A stretch of DNA of 64,000 nucleotides from Terrimicrobium sacchariphilum (GCF_001613545.1 NZ_BDCO01000002.1:2852001-2916000), one strand, 5' to 3'. Counted from the stretch's first letter, positions 19,008-30,796 are shown. The notes: generated by a model from the letters alone, not told the origin. Numbers and translations: made by a program.

Positions 19008-19814
19008 CTATTCGCCTTCCAGGCTCAGGCGTTTTGCCCGCTCCTTCTCATATCTGATCCGCTCGCGACGATCGAGGTACCAGGCGATCCAGATGCAGCC
19101 CTCATAGAGGAGATACATCGGCCCGCCCATGAGGATGAGGGTAAAGATATCCGACGTGGGCGTGATGACGGCGGCAAAGAAAAAGATGATGATGACCGCA
19201 AAGGCGCGGGTGCGGTTCAGGATGCGGTAATCCAGGATGCCCAGCTTGACCAGCAGCAGTACCGCCAGCGGCAGTTCGAACGCGAGGCCGAAGGAAATCA
19301 CAAACTGCGACACAAAGGAAAAATACTCCCTCACGCTCCACTGCGGCTGCCAGTGCAGATCCTTGGAGTAGTTGAAGAAGTAGTTCAGCGTCGGAGGCAA
19401 TACCGCCCAGTAGGCAAATGCCACGCCCAGGAGGAAGAGGCCCAGGGCCGCCCCCGCAGCGGGATACAGCATGCGACGCTCGGTCGCTGTCAGCGCCGGG
19501 ACGATGAACTCCGCCAGGAAAAGCACGAGAAAGGGAAACGACAGGATGAGTCCCGCGTAAAAAGACAGCTCGATGGCGATGGAAAGCGGATCGCTGACGC
19601 CCAGATTGACCAGCGACCGCGTGGGGTCCACGGAAAGAAGCGGGTGCATGATGACCGCGATCAACTGCTCCTGGAAAACAAATGAGCCTCCCATCATCAG
19701 GACCAGCACGACGATCATCTTGATGAGCATTCGCCGCAGATCCTCGAGATGCTCGAGGAACGGCTTCGGCTCGTCGTTGATCTCGCGAAAGTCGAAAAAC
19801 TTGCGCCAGTTCAT
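19008..19814 (-). CDS. tatC: Sec-independent protein translocase TatC
   Basis: TatC is the signal-recognising core of the twin-arginine translocase that exports folded proteins. The 268-residue protein has the conserved N-terminal FLEHLEDLRRMLIK (family HLxELRxR) and six predicted membrane segments. The second-loop region with Glu and Pro follows (FGLAFELPLAVLLLV). No tatA or tatB lies beside it. Its start codon overlaps the stop of the Nudix gene by 4 bases (ATGA). Confidence 0.96.
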   Translation of the reverse strand: MNWRKFFDFREINDEPKPFLEHLEDLRRMLIKMIVVLVLMMGGSFVFQEQLIAVIMHPLLSVDPTRSLVNLGVSDPLSIAIELSFYAGLILSFPFLVLFLAEFIVPALTATERRMLYPAAGAALGLFLLGVAFAYWAVLPPTLNYFFNYSKDLHWQPQWSVREYFSFVSQFVISFGLAFELPLAVLLLVKLGILDYRILNRTRAFAVIIIFFFAAVITPTSDIFTLILMGGPMYLLYEGCIWIAWYLDRRERIRYEKERAKRLSLEGE

Positions 19815-20377
19815 GCCAGCAGGCCGCGAGCCGTCAGCCGGGCAAAGACAGACAGGGTATTCGCATCAAAAATCTCTCCAGTCGCCACCATCTGCCTCAA
19901 CTCATCCGCCGAAAAAGCGCGAACTTCAAGGATCGCTTCGAGTTCATCCGGCGATGCCCCCTTTTCATGCGGCACCACCTCTGTGGCCAGGAAGAGAAAA
20001 CCGCGTTCATCGGTGAAGCCCGCCGACGAGTAAAAAAAGTCCAGCGGGATGAGTTCCCCCGTGCAATGCAGGCCCGTTTCCTCGATCAACTCCCGGAATG
20101 CCGTATCGCGGATCGATTGTTCGGTGATCTCTCCTTCCACCTGCCCGGCGGGAAATTCCCACATGGCACGCTGGATGGGTATCCGTTCCTGCCGGATTAA
20201 TATATAGCGTCCATCGGGAGTCCTTGGCGCCACGACGGCTGCGGTCGGGCGGCGCGCCACCGTCCACTCGATCCCCTCGGGTCGGGACGGCGTGGCAACG
20301 ATTTCCTGCCAGACTGGCACATACGGGGACAGACAGATGCGCTCCCGTTTCAGTGTCTTCCAGCCCGAGTCCGACAT
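19811..20377 (-). CDS. Nudix hydrolase, ADP-ribose pyrophosphatase-like
   Basis: A 188-residue Nudix protein. The box runs from PAGQVEGE to RELIEETGL, with the REL-EE-G core intact but about four more residues between the GE and REL elements than the consensus. The region after it (GFTDERGFLFLATEV) matches ADP-ribose pyrophosphatases. Substrate is inferred. The ATG at 20377 has AGGA 4 bases upstream and lies 6 bases after the argH stop, so a longer in-frame start inside argH was rejected. It sits in an argH-nudix-tatC run. Confidence 0.88.
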   Translation of the reverse strand: MSDSGWKTLKRERICLSPYVPVWQEIVATPSRPEGIEWTVARRPTAAVVAPRTPDGRYILIRQERIPIQRAMWEFPAGQVEGEITEQSIRDTAFRELIEETGLHCTGELIPLDFFYSSAGFTDERGFLFLATEVVPHEKGASPDELEAILEVRAFSADELRQMVATGEIFDANTLSVFARLTARGLLA

Positions 20378-20382
20378 CGTTC

Positions 20383-21750
20383 CTAGGCCAGCACGGCCTT
20401 CCAATGAGCCAGACGGCGGGAAAGATTTTCCGGCGACGGAGCCCCGGGGGCCTTGCGCGCAGCAAGTCCGGTTTGCACGCAGAAGGTGTCGGCGATCACC
20501 GCAGGGGTCAGCACCGAACTGGCTGCGAGATAATCCGCGTCGGGCAGCTTGTGCAGGCCGACACCGCGCTCGGCGGCTAGAGCGACCAGCTTGCCCACGA
20601 TCTCATGAGCCTGCCGGAAGGGCACCCCTCCCAGCACGAGGCGATCCGCCAGATCGGTCGCCAGGAGATTCGGGTCCTTGGTGGCTTCCGCCGTTACTTT
20701 AGAGCGGAAGCTGGCGGCCTCCATCATCTCGGCAAAGATCGCGAGCGCGGCCTTGGCGGTATCGACGGAATCGAAGATCGCCTCCTTGTCCTCCTGCATG
20801 TCGCGGTTGTACGTAAGCGGCAGGCCCTTCATCGTGGTGAGAAGCGAGATGAGGTTGCCGTAAAGGCGGCCAGTCTTGCCTCGGGTCAGCTCCGCGATAT
20901 CGGGATTCTTCTTCTGCGGCATCAGGCTGGAACCTGTCGTGTGACGGTCGCTCAGCTCAATAAATCCAAACTCGGCCGACGCCCACAGGATCACATCCTC
21001 ACTGAGGCGGGAAAGGTGCATGCCCAGGATCGCCAGGGCGGAAAGCAATTCCAGTGCGTAATCGCGATCGGAGACGGCATCCATGCTATTCTGAGTCACC
21101 CCGGAAAAGCCCAACTCTTTGGCCACGGCCTCGCGGTCGAGTATGATGGTCGATCCCGCAATGGCGCCCGACCCAAGCGGCATCTGATCGAGACGGGTCA
21201 ATACATCCCCCAGCCTGCCATGATCGCGCTCCGCCATCTCGACATATGCCAGCAAGTGATGGCCGACGAGCACCGGCTGGGCGCGCTGCAGGTGCGTGTA
21301 GCCCGGCATCACGTCCTCTTCATGTCTGGCGGCAAGCCCGACGAGCGCCCGCTGAAAACTACGAACCAACCCGCGGATCACCTCGATCTCATCACGGAGA
21401 TAGAGCCGGAGATCGAGCGCCACCTGGTCATTGCGGCTGCGGGCGGTATGGAGCTTCGCCCCGGCCGGGCCGATGCGCTTTGTCAACTCGGCCTCGATGT
21501 TCATGTGAACGTCCTCGAGGTCGATGTCGAAGACAAACTCTCCCTCCGAGATCTCCTTCTCGATCTGGCGCAAGCCACCCTCGATCTGGGCAAATTCATC
21601 CGGCGTCAGGATGCCCGCGGCAGTCAATGCCCGGGCGTGGGCAATACTCCCGCGAATGTCATGGCGATACAACCTGGCGTCGAACGATACAGATTCCCCG
21701 TAGGATTTGAGCAGACTCGACTGAGCCTGCTTGAAGCGGCCTTTCCACAT
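20383..21750 (-). CDS. argH: Argininosuccinate lyase
   Basis: ArgH cleaves argininosuccinate to arginine and fumarate. The 455-residue protein belongs to the fumarase/aspartase superfamily. The signature GSSLMPQKKNPD with the catalytic Ser loop, the N-terminal SRNDQVALDLRLYLRDE and the HLQRAQPV segment carrying the conserved His are all visible. It lies 15 bases after the Fur-family gene and 5 bases before the Nudix gene, giving a likely fur-argH-nudix-tatC transcription unit. Confidence 0.97.
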   Translation of the reverse strand: MWKGRFKQAQSSLLKSYGESVSFDARLYRHDIRGSIAHARALTAAGILTPDEFAQIEGGLRQIEKEISEGEFVFDIDLEDVHMNIEAELTKRIGPAGAKLHTARSRNDQVALDLRLYLRDEIEVIRGLVRSFQRALVGLAARHEEDVMPGYTHLQRAQPVLVGHHLLAYVEMAERDHGRLGDVLTRLDQMPLGSGAIAGSTIILDREAVAKELGFSGVTQNSMDAVSDRDYALELLSALAILGMHLSRLSEDVILWASAEFGFIELSDRHTTGSSLMPQKKNPDIAELTRGKTGRLYGNLISLLTTMKGLPLTYNRDMQEDKEAIFDSVDTAKAALAIFAEMMEAASFRSKVTAEATKDPNLLATDLADRLVLGGVPFRQAHEIVGKLVALAAERGVGLHKLPDADYLAASSVLTPAVIADTFCVQTGLAARKAPGAPSPENLSRRLAHWKAVLA

Positions 21751-21765
21751 GGCTGAATAAAAAGA

Positions 21766-22248
21766 TTAGGAGGCTTTGTCCTTTTGATGGCGGCACGAGC
21801 CGTGCATCTTGAGTTCGTCGCAGTGACCCTCGATCTTCACCGCCTTCGAAGCGGGCGAAAACCCGAGACGGCGCGTGATGCAATTTTCCAGCAACTCCAT
21901 GTTGGTGTCCTCGAACTCGATGATTTTATTGCAGTCCACACAGATCAGGTGGTTATGGGTCGGATGCTCGACGAAATTCGGATCATACACCGTGACATCC
22001 CCGCCGAGATCGAGTTCGCGAAGGAATCCGCTTTCCACGAGAAGCGGCAATGTCCGGTAAACGGTCGCCCGGGAAACAGATTTTTCAATCTGCCGCGCCT
22101 TGTCCAAAAGCTCCTCTGCCGAAAAATGATCCTTGGTGGAAAAGGCGGCGGAAATAATGGCTTCCCGCTGGATCGTGCGACGCAGTCCCCTGGTGCCCAA
22201 AAAATCCATCAGGCTTCCACGCACGCGTTCTAGAGTTTCACAATCCAT
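21766..22248 (-). CDS. fur: Fur-family transcriptional regulator
   Basis: A 160-residue Fur/PerR/Zur-type metalloregulator. The N-terminal winged helix contains SRATVYRTLPLLVESG. The dimerisation domain has HPTHNHLICVDCNKIIEFED, with the metal-binding His cluster and a CxxC structural zinc motif. A second pair of Cys (GHCDELKMHGSC) lies near the C-terminus. Which metal it senses cannot be decided from the sequence. The upstream DNA is AT-rich (around 22250-22270) and might hold an autoregulatory site, but I see no clean Fur box. Confidence 0.93.
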   Translation of the reverse strand: MDCETLERVRGSLMDFLGTRGLRRTIQREAIISAAFSTKDHFSAEELLDKARQIEKSVSRATVYRTLPLLVESGFLRELDLGGDVTVYDPNFVEHPTHNHLICVDCNKIIEFEDTNMELLENCITRRLGFSPASKAVKIEGHCDELKMHGSCRHQKDKAS

Positions 22249-22540
22249 TGAAATTCAGAGTAATTATCTACGGGGAACAGGTCAAGCCGCCGACGACGAG
22301 CCGGCTCACCTCGAAAAGAAAAGTGCCAGAGAACTACGGCAAAGAGGAGCAAAATACCGTTGCTGCATTCCTGCCCTGGCGGGGTTCTTCCGTCCGCAGT
22401 CCATAGTCTCTGGCGACGCACAACCTACCGATTAAAGAACTGGACGCAAACCCAAAGATTTGCCAAAGTAATTGCCTCTTGCTCATCGGACTAACCCCTG
22501 CTAGCAAGAACCCTGCTGCCAAAATCGCCTCCAGTTAACT
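22249..22540. other. Divergent intergenic region without a recognised gene
   Basis: This 292-base gap separates the Fur-family gene and the coiled-coil gene, which diverge, so it should hold promoters for both. I find no open frame with coding character, no tRNA-like cloverleaf and no strong terminator. A possible plus-strand promoter is TTGCTC, a 17-base spacer and TAGCAA shortly before the coiled-coil gene; it is weak. Confidence 0.4.
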
Positions 22541-23323
22541 ATGGGAAAAATCCTGCTGTTCGCCTCCTTCGTGTTCGTAGTCGCTTCCGGAGTCCTCGGA
22601 TTCCTGAACAAGACCAAACTCGACGCCACCCGAGAATCTCTCGCCTCTGTTGAGGAAAAATCTTCTCAGACCCAACAAGCGCTGACTTCAACCAAGAAAG
22701 AGTTGAACGATGCCAATACGAATCTCGCCACCGTCAAGGCCGAACGTGACCAGGCGACCAGCCAGGTCACCTCGCTCCAGAGCGATGTCGAAAAGGCCAA
22801 GTCCGAGGTCGCCTCGCTGACGACTCAGAAGACAGCTGCCGAAAGCCAGGTCACCCAGTTGCAGGCCGACGTTCAGTCGAAGCAGCAGGAACTTGAAAAT
22901 CTCCGTAATGCCCAGCAGACCCCGGCGACCCAGGGTCCCTCGCAGGAGCAGCTTGCCATTCAGAAGGAGCAGGAAACGCTTATCGCCCAGCTCCAGCAGA
23001 AGGTCGACAACCAGACCAGCGAGCTGAGCAAGTACCGTCAGGCTGATGAGGATCGCAAACAGGGCCTCATGCGTCCCGGCACGGAAGGCAAGATCCTCGC
23101 CGTGAATCCCGCATGGAACTTTGTGGTTCTCAGCCTCGGTGACAAAAATGGTGTCGTAAACAACGCCGAGCTGCTCATCAAGCGTGGACGTCAGCTTATC
23201 GGTAAGGTCCGGGTGACCTCCGTTGAACCCTCGACCTCCATCGCCGACATCGTCTCGAACAGCGTTCCCCAGGGAGTTGTGATCAACCCCGGCGATCGCG
23301 TGATCTACCAGTCGGCCGAATAA
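22541..23323 (+). CDS. Membrane-anchored coiled-coil protein
   Basis: I do not recognise a named family for this 260-residue protein. An N-terminal hydrophobic segment (residues 4-20, ILLFASFVFVVASGVLG) anchors or exports it. Residues 28-160 form a long Gln/Lys/Glu-rich coiled coil with heptad character. The C-terminal 90 residues form a separate beta-rich domain (EGKILAVNPAWNFVVLSLG, later GVVINPGDRVIY) reminiscent of the beta domains of MreC-like envelope proteins. It is followed by a small lipoprotein gene 20 bases away. An envelope structural role is inferred. Confidence 0.8.
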   Translation: MGKILLFASFVFVVASGVLGFLNKTKLDATRESLASVEEKSSQTQQALTSTKKELNDANTNLATVKAERDQATSQVTSLQSDVEKAKSEVASLTTQKTAAESQVTQLQADVQSKQQELENLRNAQQTPATQGPSQEQLAIQKEQETLIAQLQQKVDNQTSELSKYRQADEDRKQGLMRPGTEGKILAVNPAWNFVVLSLGDKNGVVNNAELLIKRGRQLIGKVRVTSVEPSTSIADIVSNSVPQGVVINPGDRVIYQSAE

Positions 23324-23343
23324 GGAATCTTATCCAGTCGCTC

Positions 23344-23529
23344 ATGCTGCATCGTATATTCGCCTTCCTCAGTGCCGTCGCTATTGCGGCGGCCATCTCA
23401 GGTTGCGCCCCGATGAGCGACGAAGATCGCACCACCCAGGAAGCTGGCGGAACGGTGCCTTGGAACAAGCCCCAGAGCTGGGAAGGCGGCGGCGCCCTTG
23501 GCTCTCAGATGCAGCAGTTCAACCACTAG
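23344..23529 (+). CDS. Small lipoprotein
   Basis: A 61-residue protein with a signal peptide and lipobox AISGC, so Cys21 should be lipidated. The mature part is about 40 residues and polar, with PWNKPQSWEGGGALGSQMQQ at the end. The Trp-Asn-x-Pro-x-Ser-Trp-Glu element suggests a conserved short envelope peptide. It sits between the coiled-coil gene and a GT9 gene. Its function is unknown, but partnership with the coiled-coil protein is plausible. Confidence 0.75.
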   Translation: MLHRIFAFLSAVAIAAAISGCAPMSDEDRTTQEAGGTVPWNKPQSWEGGGALGSQMQQFNH

Positions 23530-23541
23530 GTTTCCGGCCTC

Positions 23542-24489
23542 ATGGCAGGCCGCATCCTTGTCATTCGCGGAGGCGCCATCGGGGATTTCATCCTCACTCT
23601 CCCCGCGATCGGTCTTCTCAGGGAAAGCTTCCCTGAAGCCCACGTCGAGATCCTCGGCTACAGGCATATCACATCCCTCGCAGAGCGAAGATATTACGCC
23701 AATGCTACCCGCTCCATCGAGTACGGTCCTCTTGCTGGTTTTTTCAATCCCAAGTCCGATCTCGACCGCGACCTATCGGAGTATTTTTCCGGATTCCATC
23801 AGGTCGTCAGCTACCTCTACGACCCCGACAAACTTTTCGAGTCGAGCCTCCGCAAGGCTGGAGTGAAGAATCTCATTACAATCTCCCCCAAGCTCGACGA
23901 CTCAGATCACGCCGCTCGTCAGCTCGCCCTGCCATTGCAGCAAATGGCTCTCTGGCTCGAGGACCCCGCCGCAGAGTTTTTCCCGGCAGATGACGACCTT
24001 GCCCTGGCCGATCAATTTCTCGTCCGCCAGCATCATTCCCGCGTTCTGGCGGTGCATCCTGGCAGCGGCGGGGAGCGAAAAAACTGGCCGCTGACCGCCT
24101 GGAGAGAGTTTCTTGTCGCGGAGCATCTTTCCGCTCGTTGGGAACGCATTTTCGTTGTCGGAGGAGAAGCCGATATTCCGCGCCTGGAGACGCTCAGGAG
24201 CACGCTACCCGACCACGGTTTCGCGTTTCTGGAACGACTTCCCCTTCCCGTTCTCGGGGCCATCCTTGGCCGTAGTACGCTCTTCGTTGGTCACGACTCT
24301 GGCATCTCCCACCTGGCTGCAGCTGCCGGGGCACAGTGTCTTCTCATGTTCGGCCCGACCGATCCGCAGATCTGGGCTCCAGCCAATGACCACGTAAGCG
24401 TGCTCGCCGCGCCCCAAGGCGATCTTTCGGCACTGGACGTTGCGACAGTTCGTCGTAGGCTGGACGAAATCCTGCAAGATGTCCGTTGA
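23542..24489 (+). CDS. Glycosyltransferase family 9 (heptosyltransferase-like)
   Basis: A 315-residue GT-B enzyme of the ADP-heptose:LPS heptosyltransferase family. It starts RILVIRGGAIGDFILTLPAI, the family's acceptor-side motif with catalytic Asp. It later shows VLAVHPGSGGERKNWP and LFVGHDSGISHLAAAAG, the nucleotide-sugar site. It probably builds the LPS core or another surface glycan. Its last 11 bases overlap ruvC. A second GT9 gene lies at 49956-50933. Confidence 0.9.
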   Translation: MAGRILVIRGGAIGDFILTLPAIGLLRESFPEAHVEILGYRHITSLAERRYYANATRSIEYGPLAGFFNPKSDLDRDLSEYFSGFHQVVSYLYDPDKLFESSLRKAGVKNLITISPKLDDSDHAARQLALPLQQMALWLEDPAAEFFPADDDLALADQFLVRQHHSRVLAVHPGSGGERKNWPLTAWREFLVAEHLSARWERIFVVGGEADIPRLETLRSTLPDHGFAFLERLPLPVLGAILGRSTLFVGHDSGISHLAAAAGAQCLLMFGPTDPQIWAPANDHVSVLAAPQGDLSALDVATVRRRLDEILQDVR

Positions 24490-24991
24490 GAGAATTGTTG
24501 CCATCGATCCCGCACTGAGATGCACCGGCTATGCCGTCCTCGTGCGTGAGGGGAAGAAAATCAGCTGCCCCGAGCATGGTACCATTCAGAACAAGCCACG
24601 CATCGCCCCCTCCGGGTGTCTTCTCGCCATCCGCGAAGCTGTTTCCAGCTTGATCAGGAAACACTCTGCGGAAGCCATGGCGGTAGAGGGAATCATCTAC
24701 GTCCAGAGTTACCAGACGGCGATCACGTTGGGAGCGGCCCGTGCCGCGGCGATTCTCGCCGCAGCCGAGAGCGGCCTTAGCGTCCACGAATACGCCCCCA
24801 CCCGGGTCAAGCAGGCCGTCGTCGGCCGGGGCGGCGCCGACAAACAGCAGGTCGCATTCATGGTGCGTGCTCTCCTGGGGTTGACCCAGACGCCACAGTC
24901 CGATGCCGCCGATGCCATCGCGATCGGACTTGCTCACTTTCATGCCGTCGACGCGGCCAAGTTAAAAAAGGTTCCCCTGGAAACCATCTGA
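24479..24991 (+). CDS. ruvC: Crossover junction endodeoxyribonuclease RuvC
   Basis: RuvC resolves Holliday junctions. The protein has 170 residues from the ATG at 24479. The four acidic catalytic positions are represented by AIDPALRCTGYA, AVEGIIY and the SDAADAIAIGLAH segment with two Asp. The first motif is AIDPALRCTG rather than the usual GIDPG-TG form. No ruvA or ruvB is adjacent. The stop overlaps the lipB start by one base (TGATG). Confidence 0.93.
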   Translation: MSVERIVAIDPALRCTGYAVLVREGKKISCPEHGTIQNKPRIAPSGCLLAIREAVSSLIRKHSAEAMAVEGIIYVQSYQTAITLGAARAAAILAAAESGLSVHEYAPTRVKQAVVGRGGADKQQVAFMVRALLGLTQTPQSDAADAIAIGLAHFHAVDAAKLKKVPLETI

Positions 24992-25632
24992 TGATCCCAT
25001 CTCTTTCCCATCCTGAAGTCCAGTGGCTGGGCAGTATCGAGTACGCCGCCGCTCTCGATCTGCAAAACCAGCTTGTTGACCAATGCCTGGAGGGCGGACC
25101 CGAAAAGCTCCTCCTGCTGGAACACGAGCCCGTCTACACCATTGGTCGCACCCGGGATCAATCCAGTCTCCGGCAGCCAACCTCTCTCCCTCACCCGGTT
25201 TTCGAGATCAACCGCGGTGGTCAGGCGACCTGGCATGGGCCAGGGCAACTCGTCGGCTACCCCATCCTCCGACTCGCCGAGCGCGGGCGTGACCTGCACC
25301 TCTATCTGCGGTTCCTTGAGGAAGTCATCATTTTAACCTGTGCAGAATGCGGCTTCACTGCTGGTCGCCGCGACGGCCTTACCGGCGTATGGGTCGAGGA
25401 TCGCAAGCTCGCCTCTCTCGGAGTGGGTGTCCGGAAATGGATTTCAATGCATGGTCTCGCCTTGAATGTGACTCTTTCCTCGCTGGAGGCATTCAACTAC
25501 ATCACCCCCTGCGGTATCGCGGGAGTTCAGATGACCTGCATTGAAAAGGAGGCAGCCCGCCCCTTCACTGTGCAGGAAGTCGGCGATATCCTTGCGCGTA
25601 TTTTCCTGCGCGATCTTCCGACCCTCGCCTAA
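24991..25632 (+). CDS. lipB: Octanoyltransferase LipB
   Basis: LipB moves octanoyl from acyl carrier protein to lipoyl domains, the first step of lipoate synthesis. The 213-residue protein shows LLEHEPVYTIGR, RGGQATWHGPGQLVGYPIL, the catalytic Lys in LASLGVGVRKWISMHG and the nucleophile Cys in TPCGIAG. The length is normal. No lipA is seen in the window. The gene is coupled to ruvC and ends tail to tail with the protease gene, sharing 4 bases. Confidence 0.97.
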   Translation: MIPSLSHPEVQWLGSIEYAAALDLQNQLVDQCLEGGPEKLLLLEHEPVYTIGRTRDQSSLRQPTSLPHPVFEINRGGQATWHGPGQLVGYPILRLAERGRDLHLYLRFLEEVIILTCAECGFTAGRRDGLTGVWVEDRKLASLGVGVRKWISMHGLALNVTLSSLEAFNYITPCGIAGVQMTCIEKEAARPFTVQEVGDILARIFLRDLPTLA

Positions 25633-26804
25633 CGAGCCGCGATACGCCTGCGAATAACAAGCGCCGCGAACAATCCGAGCCCCAGCAGCCAGCCGACAGC
25701 TGGTTCAGGAACCGAGCGCAGCCCGATGACGCCATTCTCGGTATCGAAATAAACATCGTAGTTGTAAAAGAGCGCGATCCCCGAGTTCAGGCTTCCACTG
25801 CTCGTTCCCGAGACAACTCCCACTTTGTCGACAAATTCCGTGCTTCCGGTCGGGCTGATGAGCCAATTGAGCGCCTGCGACAACGTGATGCCATCCACAT
25901 GTGTCTGGAAGCTGGCCCCGTCAACGATCTGCCCATCACTTACCATCGAGTCGGGCGGATTGATATCCGTGCCGGTCGTAATATGAGTGCCTAGACCGCC
26001 GGTATCGAGCAGGAGGTTGGCCACTGCCGTATAGGTCTCCTCGCCCTTAATGATCGTGTAGGTCGCAGTGGTCTGCGACTCGGGGTAAAGCGTGGCGGTC
26101 GTATGATTGTCATTCGTCACCGTGCCGGTCGAGGGATTCATCTGAATCTTGATGGGAAACAAATCCATCTCATCCTGGCTGAGACCAACGGTGAGCGTCG
26201 CCGAAGTGGAATTTGCTCCCCCGGTATGAATCATGAATCCCTTCGTTAACCCCGGGCCTGCGGGCATCTGGGCTAGTACGCTGACCAAGGAACCGGCCTC
26301 CGGCTTCGTCTGATAAAGCCCAGCTCCCAGTGTACCGTAAAAAAGGTGCGTCGTGGGACTCTCCGGTGGAATGGGATCAGCCACCCCGCCAGTCATGTGA
26401 TTGATATTGGCATCCCATCCCGTGTACGGCTCGTTGGTTATGACGCCCATCCTGACGTCATTAACCGCGTACTCGATCCCATTGACATCGGAAAAGGTGA
26501 TTCTGGTATTAGCCACCACCCCGCTGTAAGCGAGAGACCCCGTTCCATAACTCACGGAAAACGTCTCTCCCGTCACCGAGTCAATCGTATTGTCCCAGGC
26601 CGAGGTCGTTCCTTTCGCAGTGAAAAAGCCCGCGGAGCCTGTATCCAGGATGTAGGTAAAGTACCGGGTGTTGCTGCCCATCCGGAGATTGATCCCTAAT
26701 TGCCCGCTTGCGGATTCGTTGACCAACGGGATAACCGTCTGCGCTTTAAGAAGCCCATTGAAACCCAGTACCGCGAACGCCAGAAATGCCGTGGAGGTGC
26801 GCAC
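25629..26804 (-). CDS. Pepsin-like aspartic protease with PEP-CTERM sorting tail
   Basis: The 391-residue protein has a signal peptide (cleavage near LKA|QT) and a C-terminal VPEP motif at 366-369, then a hydrophobic span and a RRR tail: a PEP-CTERM signal for exosortase processing. Between them are two aspartic-protease lobes. Asp54 lies in TYILDTGSAGFF and Asp267 in ANLLLDTGGLGTHI. The flap motif ETFSVSYGTGS (Tyr86) matches pepsin. This layout indicates family A1 rather than a retroviral type. Bacterial pepsins are rare. The start is GTG with no clear ribosome binding site. Activity is inferred. Confidence 0.8.
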   Translation of the reverse strand: MRTSTAFLAFAVLGFNGLLKAQTVIPLVNESASGQLGINLRMGSNTRYFTYILDTGSAGFFTAKGTTSAWDNTIDSVTGETFSVSYGTGSLAYSGVVANTRITFSDVNGIEYAVNDVRMGVITNEPYTGWDANINHMTGGVADPIPPESPTTHLFYGTLGAGLYQTKPEAGSLVSVLAQMPAGPGLTKGFMIHTGGANSTSATLTVGLSQDEMDLFPIKIQMNPSTGTVTNDNHTTATLYPESQTTATYTIIKGEETYTAVANLLLDTGGLGTHITTGTDINPPDSMVSDGQIVDGASFQTHVDGITLSQALNWLISPTGSTEFVDKVGVVSGTSSGSLNSGIALFYNYDVYFDTENGVIGLRSVPEPAVGWLLGLGLFAALVIRRRIAAR

Positions 26805-26896
26805 GAGAAAAGGCTAATGGCAGATTCCAAACCCGCTGCAAGGAAAAAACCTCGCAGGCCCCTCAGGAATACCCTGTCAAACTATCGAACGCCCGT

Positions 26897-29303
<2,407 letters not shown>

Positions 29304-29307
<4 letters not shown>

Positions 29308-30239
29308 GAAGGTAATCCCACTCCTCCCGCGCAGAGGTAAAGCACGGCCATACGCACTGCCAGCCCATTCGTCACCTGCTCGAGGATGACACTGCGATCG
29401 CCATCGGCCACGTCGCTGTCGATCTCGACGCCGCGGTTGATCGGACCTGGGTGCATGATGAGGCACCCCGGTTTGAGGCGTTCTGCCCGGGCCTTGGTCA
29501 GACCAAAGAGCTTGATGTACTCACCGATGCCGGGGAAATACTCCTTGCGCTGGCGCTCGTGCTGGATGCGCAGCAGGTTCACCACGTCAGCCGTTTCAAG
29601 GATATCGTCAATACGATGAGCAACCTTGACGCCGAGCTTTTCAAAGGCCTTCGGCACGAGCGTGGACGGCCCGACCAGGGTCACCTTCGCGCCGAGCTTG
29701 TTGAGGGCGTAAATGTTTGAGCGAGCGACGCGGCTGAAAAGAATGTCGCCGATGATTGCCACCTCGGCACCCTCCAGGCTGCCGCGCTTTTCGATCATCG
29801 TGAAGATGTCGAGGAGTCCCTGTGTGGGATGCTCGTGAGCTCCGTCACCAGCATTGATGATGCTGGCCTGAAGGCGCTCCGCAAGAAACCGGGAGGCTCC
29901 GGCGGAGCTGTGCCGCAGCACGATGATGTCTGCGCGCAGGGCCTCAAGATTCAGCGCGGTATCCTTGAGCGATTCGCCTTTTTGCAGGCTGGAGGCGGTG
30001 GCGGAGATATTCACCACATCGGCACTGAGACGCATCGCGGCGAGTTCAAAGGAGGTACGCGTGCGCGTGCTCGGCTCGACGAAGAAATTCACCATCGTGT
30101 GACCACGCAGTGCGGGCACTTTCTTGAGACTGCGTTCGCCAACACCTTTGAAGGCTTTGGCCGTATCCAGGATGATGCGGAGTTCCTCCGCGCTGAGTTC
30201 ATCGAGGCCCAGGAGATCCTTGCGCGTCCAGCCACTCAT
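29304..30239 (-). CDS. pyrB: Aspartate carbamoyltransferase catalytic subunit
   Basis: This enzyme carbamoylates aspartate, the committed step of pyrimidine synthesis. The 311-residue protein has the carbamoyl-phosphate site [11 protein letters not shown] (Ser57 to Arg61), [14 protein letters not shown] and [12 protein letters not shown] near the C-terminus. No pyrI regulatory subunit gene follows, so control probably lies with PyrR. The start overlaps the pyrR stop by 4 bases. Confidence 0.97.
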
Positions 30240-30796
30240 GAATTTACCGCGCGAACGACGCGCACACTGTCCGGCACGGAATCGAGGTTTTCAAAGCGGA
30301 CGCGGATTTTCTCCTCCAGGGCCGTGGGAACATTCTTGCCAACATAATCGGCTCGGATCGGCAGCTCGCGGTGTCCCCGATCCACCAGCACCGCATACTG
30401 CACGCGCGCGGGCCGGCCAAATGAAGAAATGGCATCGAGCGCTGCACGGCAGCTGCGTCCGGTAAAAAGCACGTCATCGACCAGCACGATCACCCGATCA
30501 TCGAGATCGACGGGCAACTCTGTCGGCACCACTGCTGTAAGGCGGCCTCGTCGCCGCAGATCATCGCGATGCATGGCGACGTCGACCACGCCAAACTCGG
30601 GGCGTACTCCCTCGATCTGCTCGATATGGTCCAGGATTCGCTTGGCGACCTCCACCCCTCGGGTGGGAATGCCGGCAATGACCAGCCGGGAAAGGTCAGT
30701 ATTTCGCTCAACGATCTCATGAGCGATTCGTCGGATGGCCTTGCGGATCGCGTCCGCATCCATCACGAGCAAGGTTTCAGGGTGTTCTTGGCTCAT
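30236..30796 (-). CDS. pyrR: Pyrimidine operon regulator PyrR / uracil phosphoribosyltransferase
   Basis: PyrR binds UMP or UTP and pyr mRNA to repress pyrimidine genes, and often has uracil phosphoribosyltransferase activity. The 186-residue protein has the PRPP loop [20 protein letters not shown] and the N-terminal [12 protein letters not shown]. The first gene of the operon, it has a strong AAGGAG ribosome binding site 5 bases before the ATG. A hairpin resembling a PyrR recognition loop sits immediately upstream of this site, suggesting self-control at translation. Confidence 0.95.
   Translation of the reverse strand: MSQEHPETLLVMDADAIRKAIRRIAHEIVERNTDLSRLVIAGIPTRGVEVAKRILDHIEQIEGVRPEFGVVDVAMHRDDLRRRGRLTAVVPTELPVDLDDRVIVLVDDVLFTGRSCRAALDAISSFGRPARVQYAVLVDRGHRELPIRADYVGKNVPTALEEKIRVRFENLDSVPDSVRVVRAVNS

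Noticed and set aside
22249-22540. tRNA, small RNA or riboswitch in the longest gap
   Set aside because: I could not find a conserved core, cloverleaf or terminator, so no RNA gene is called.
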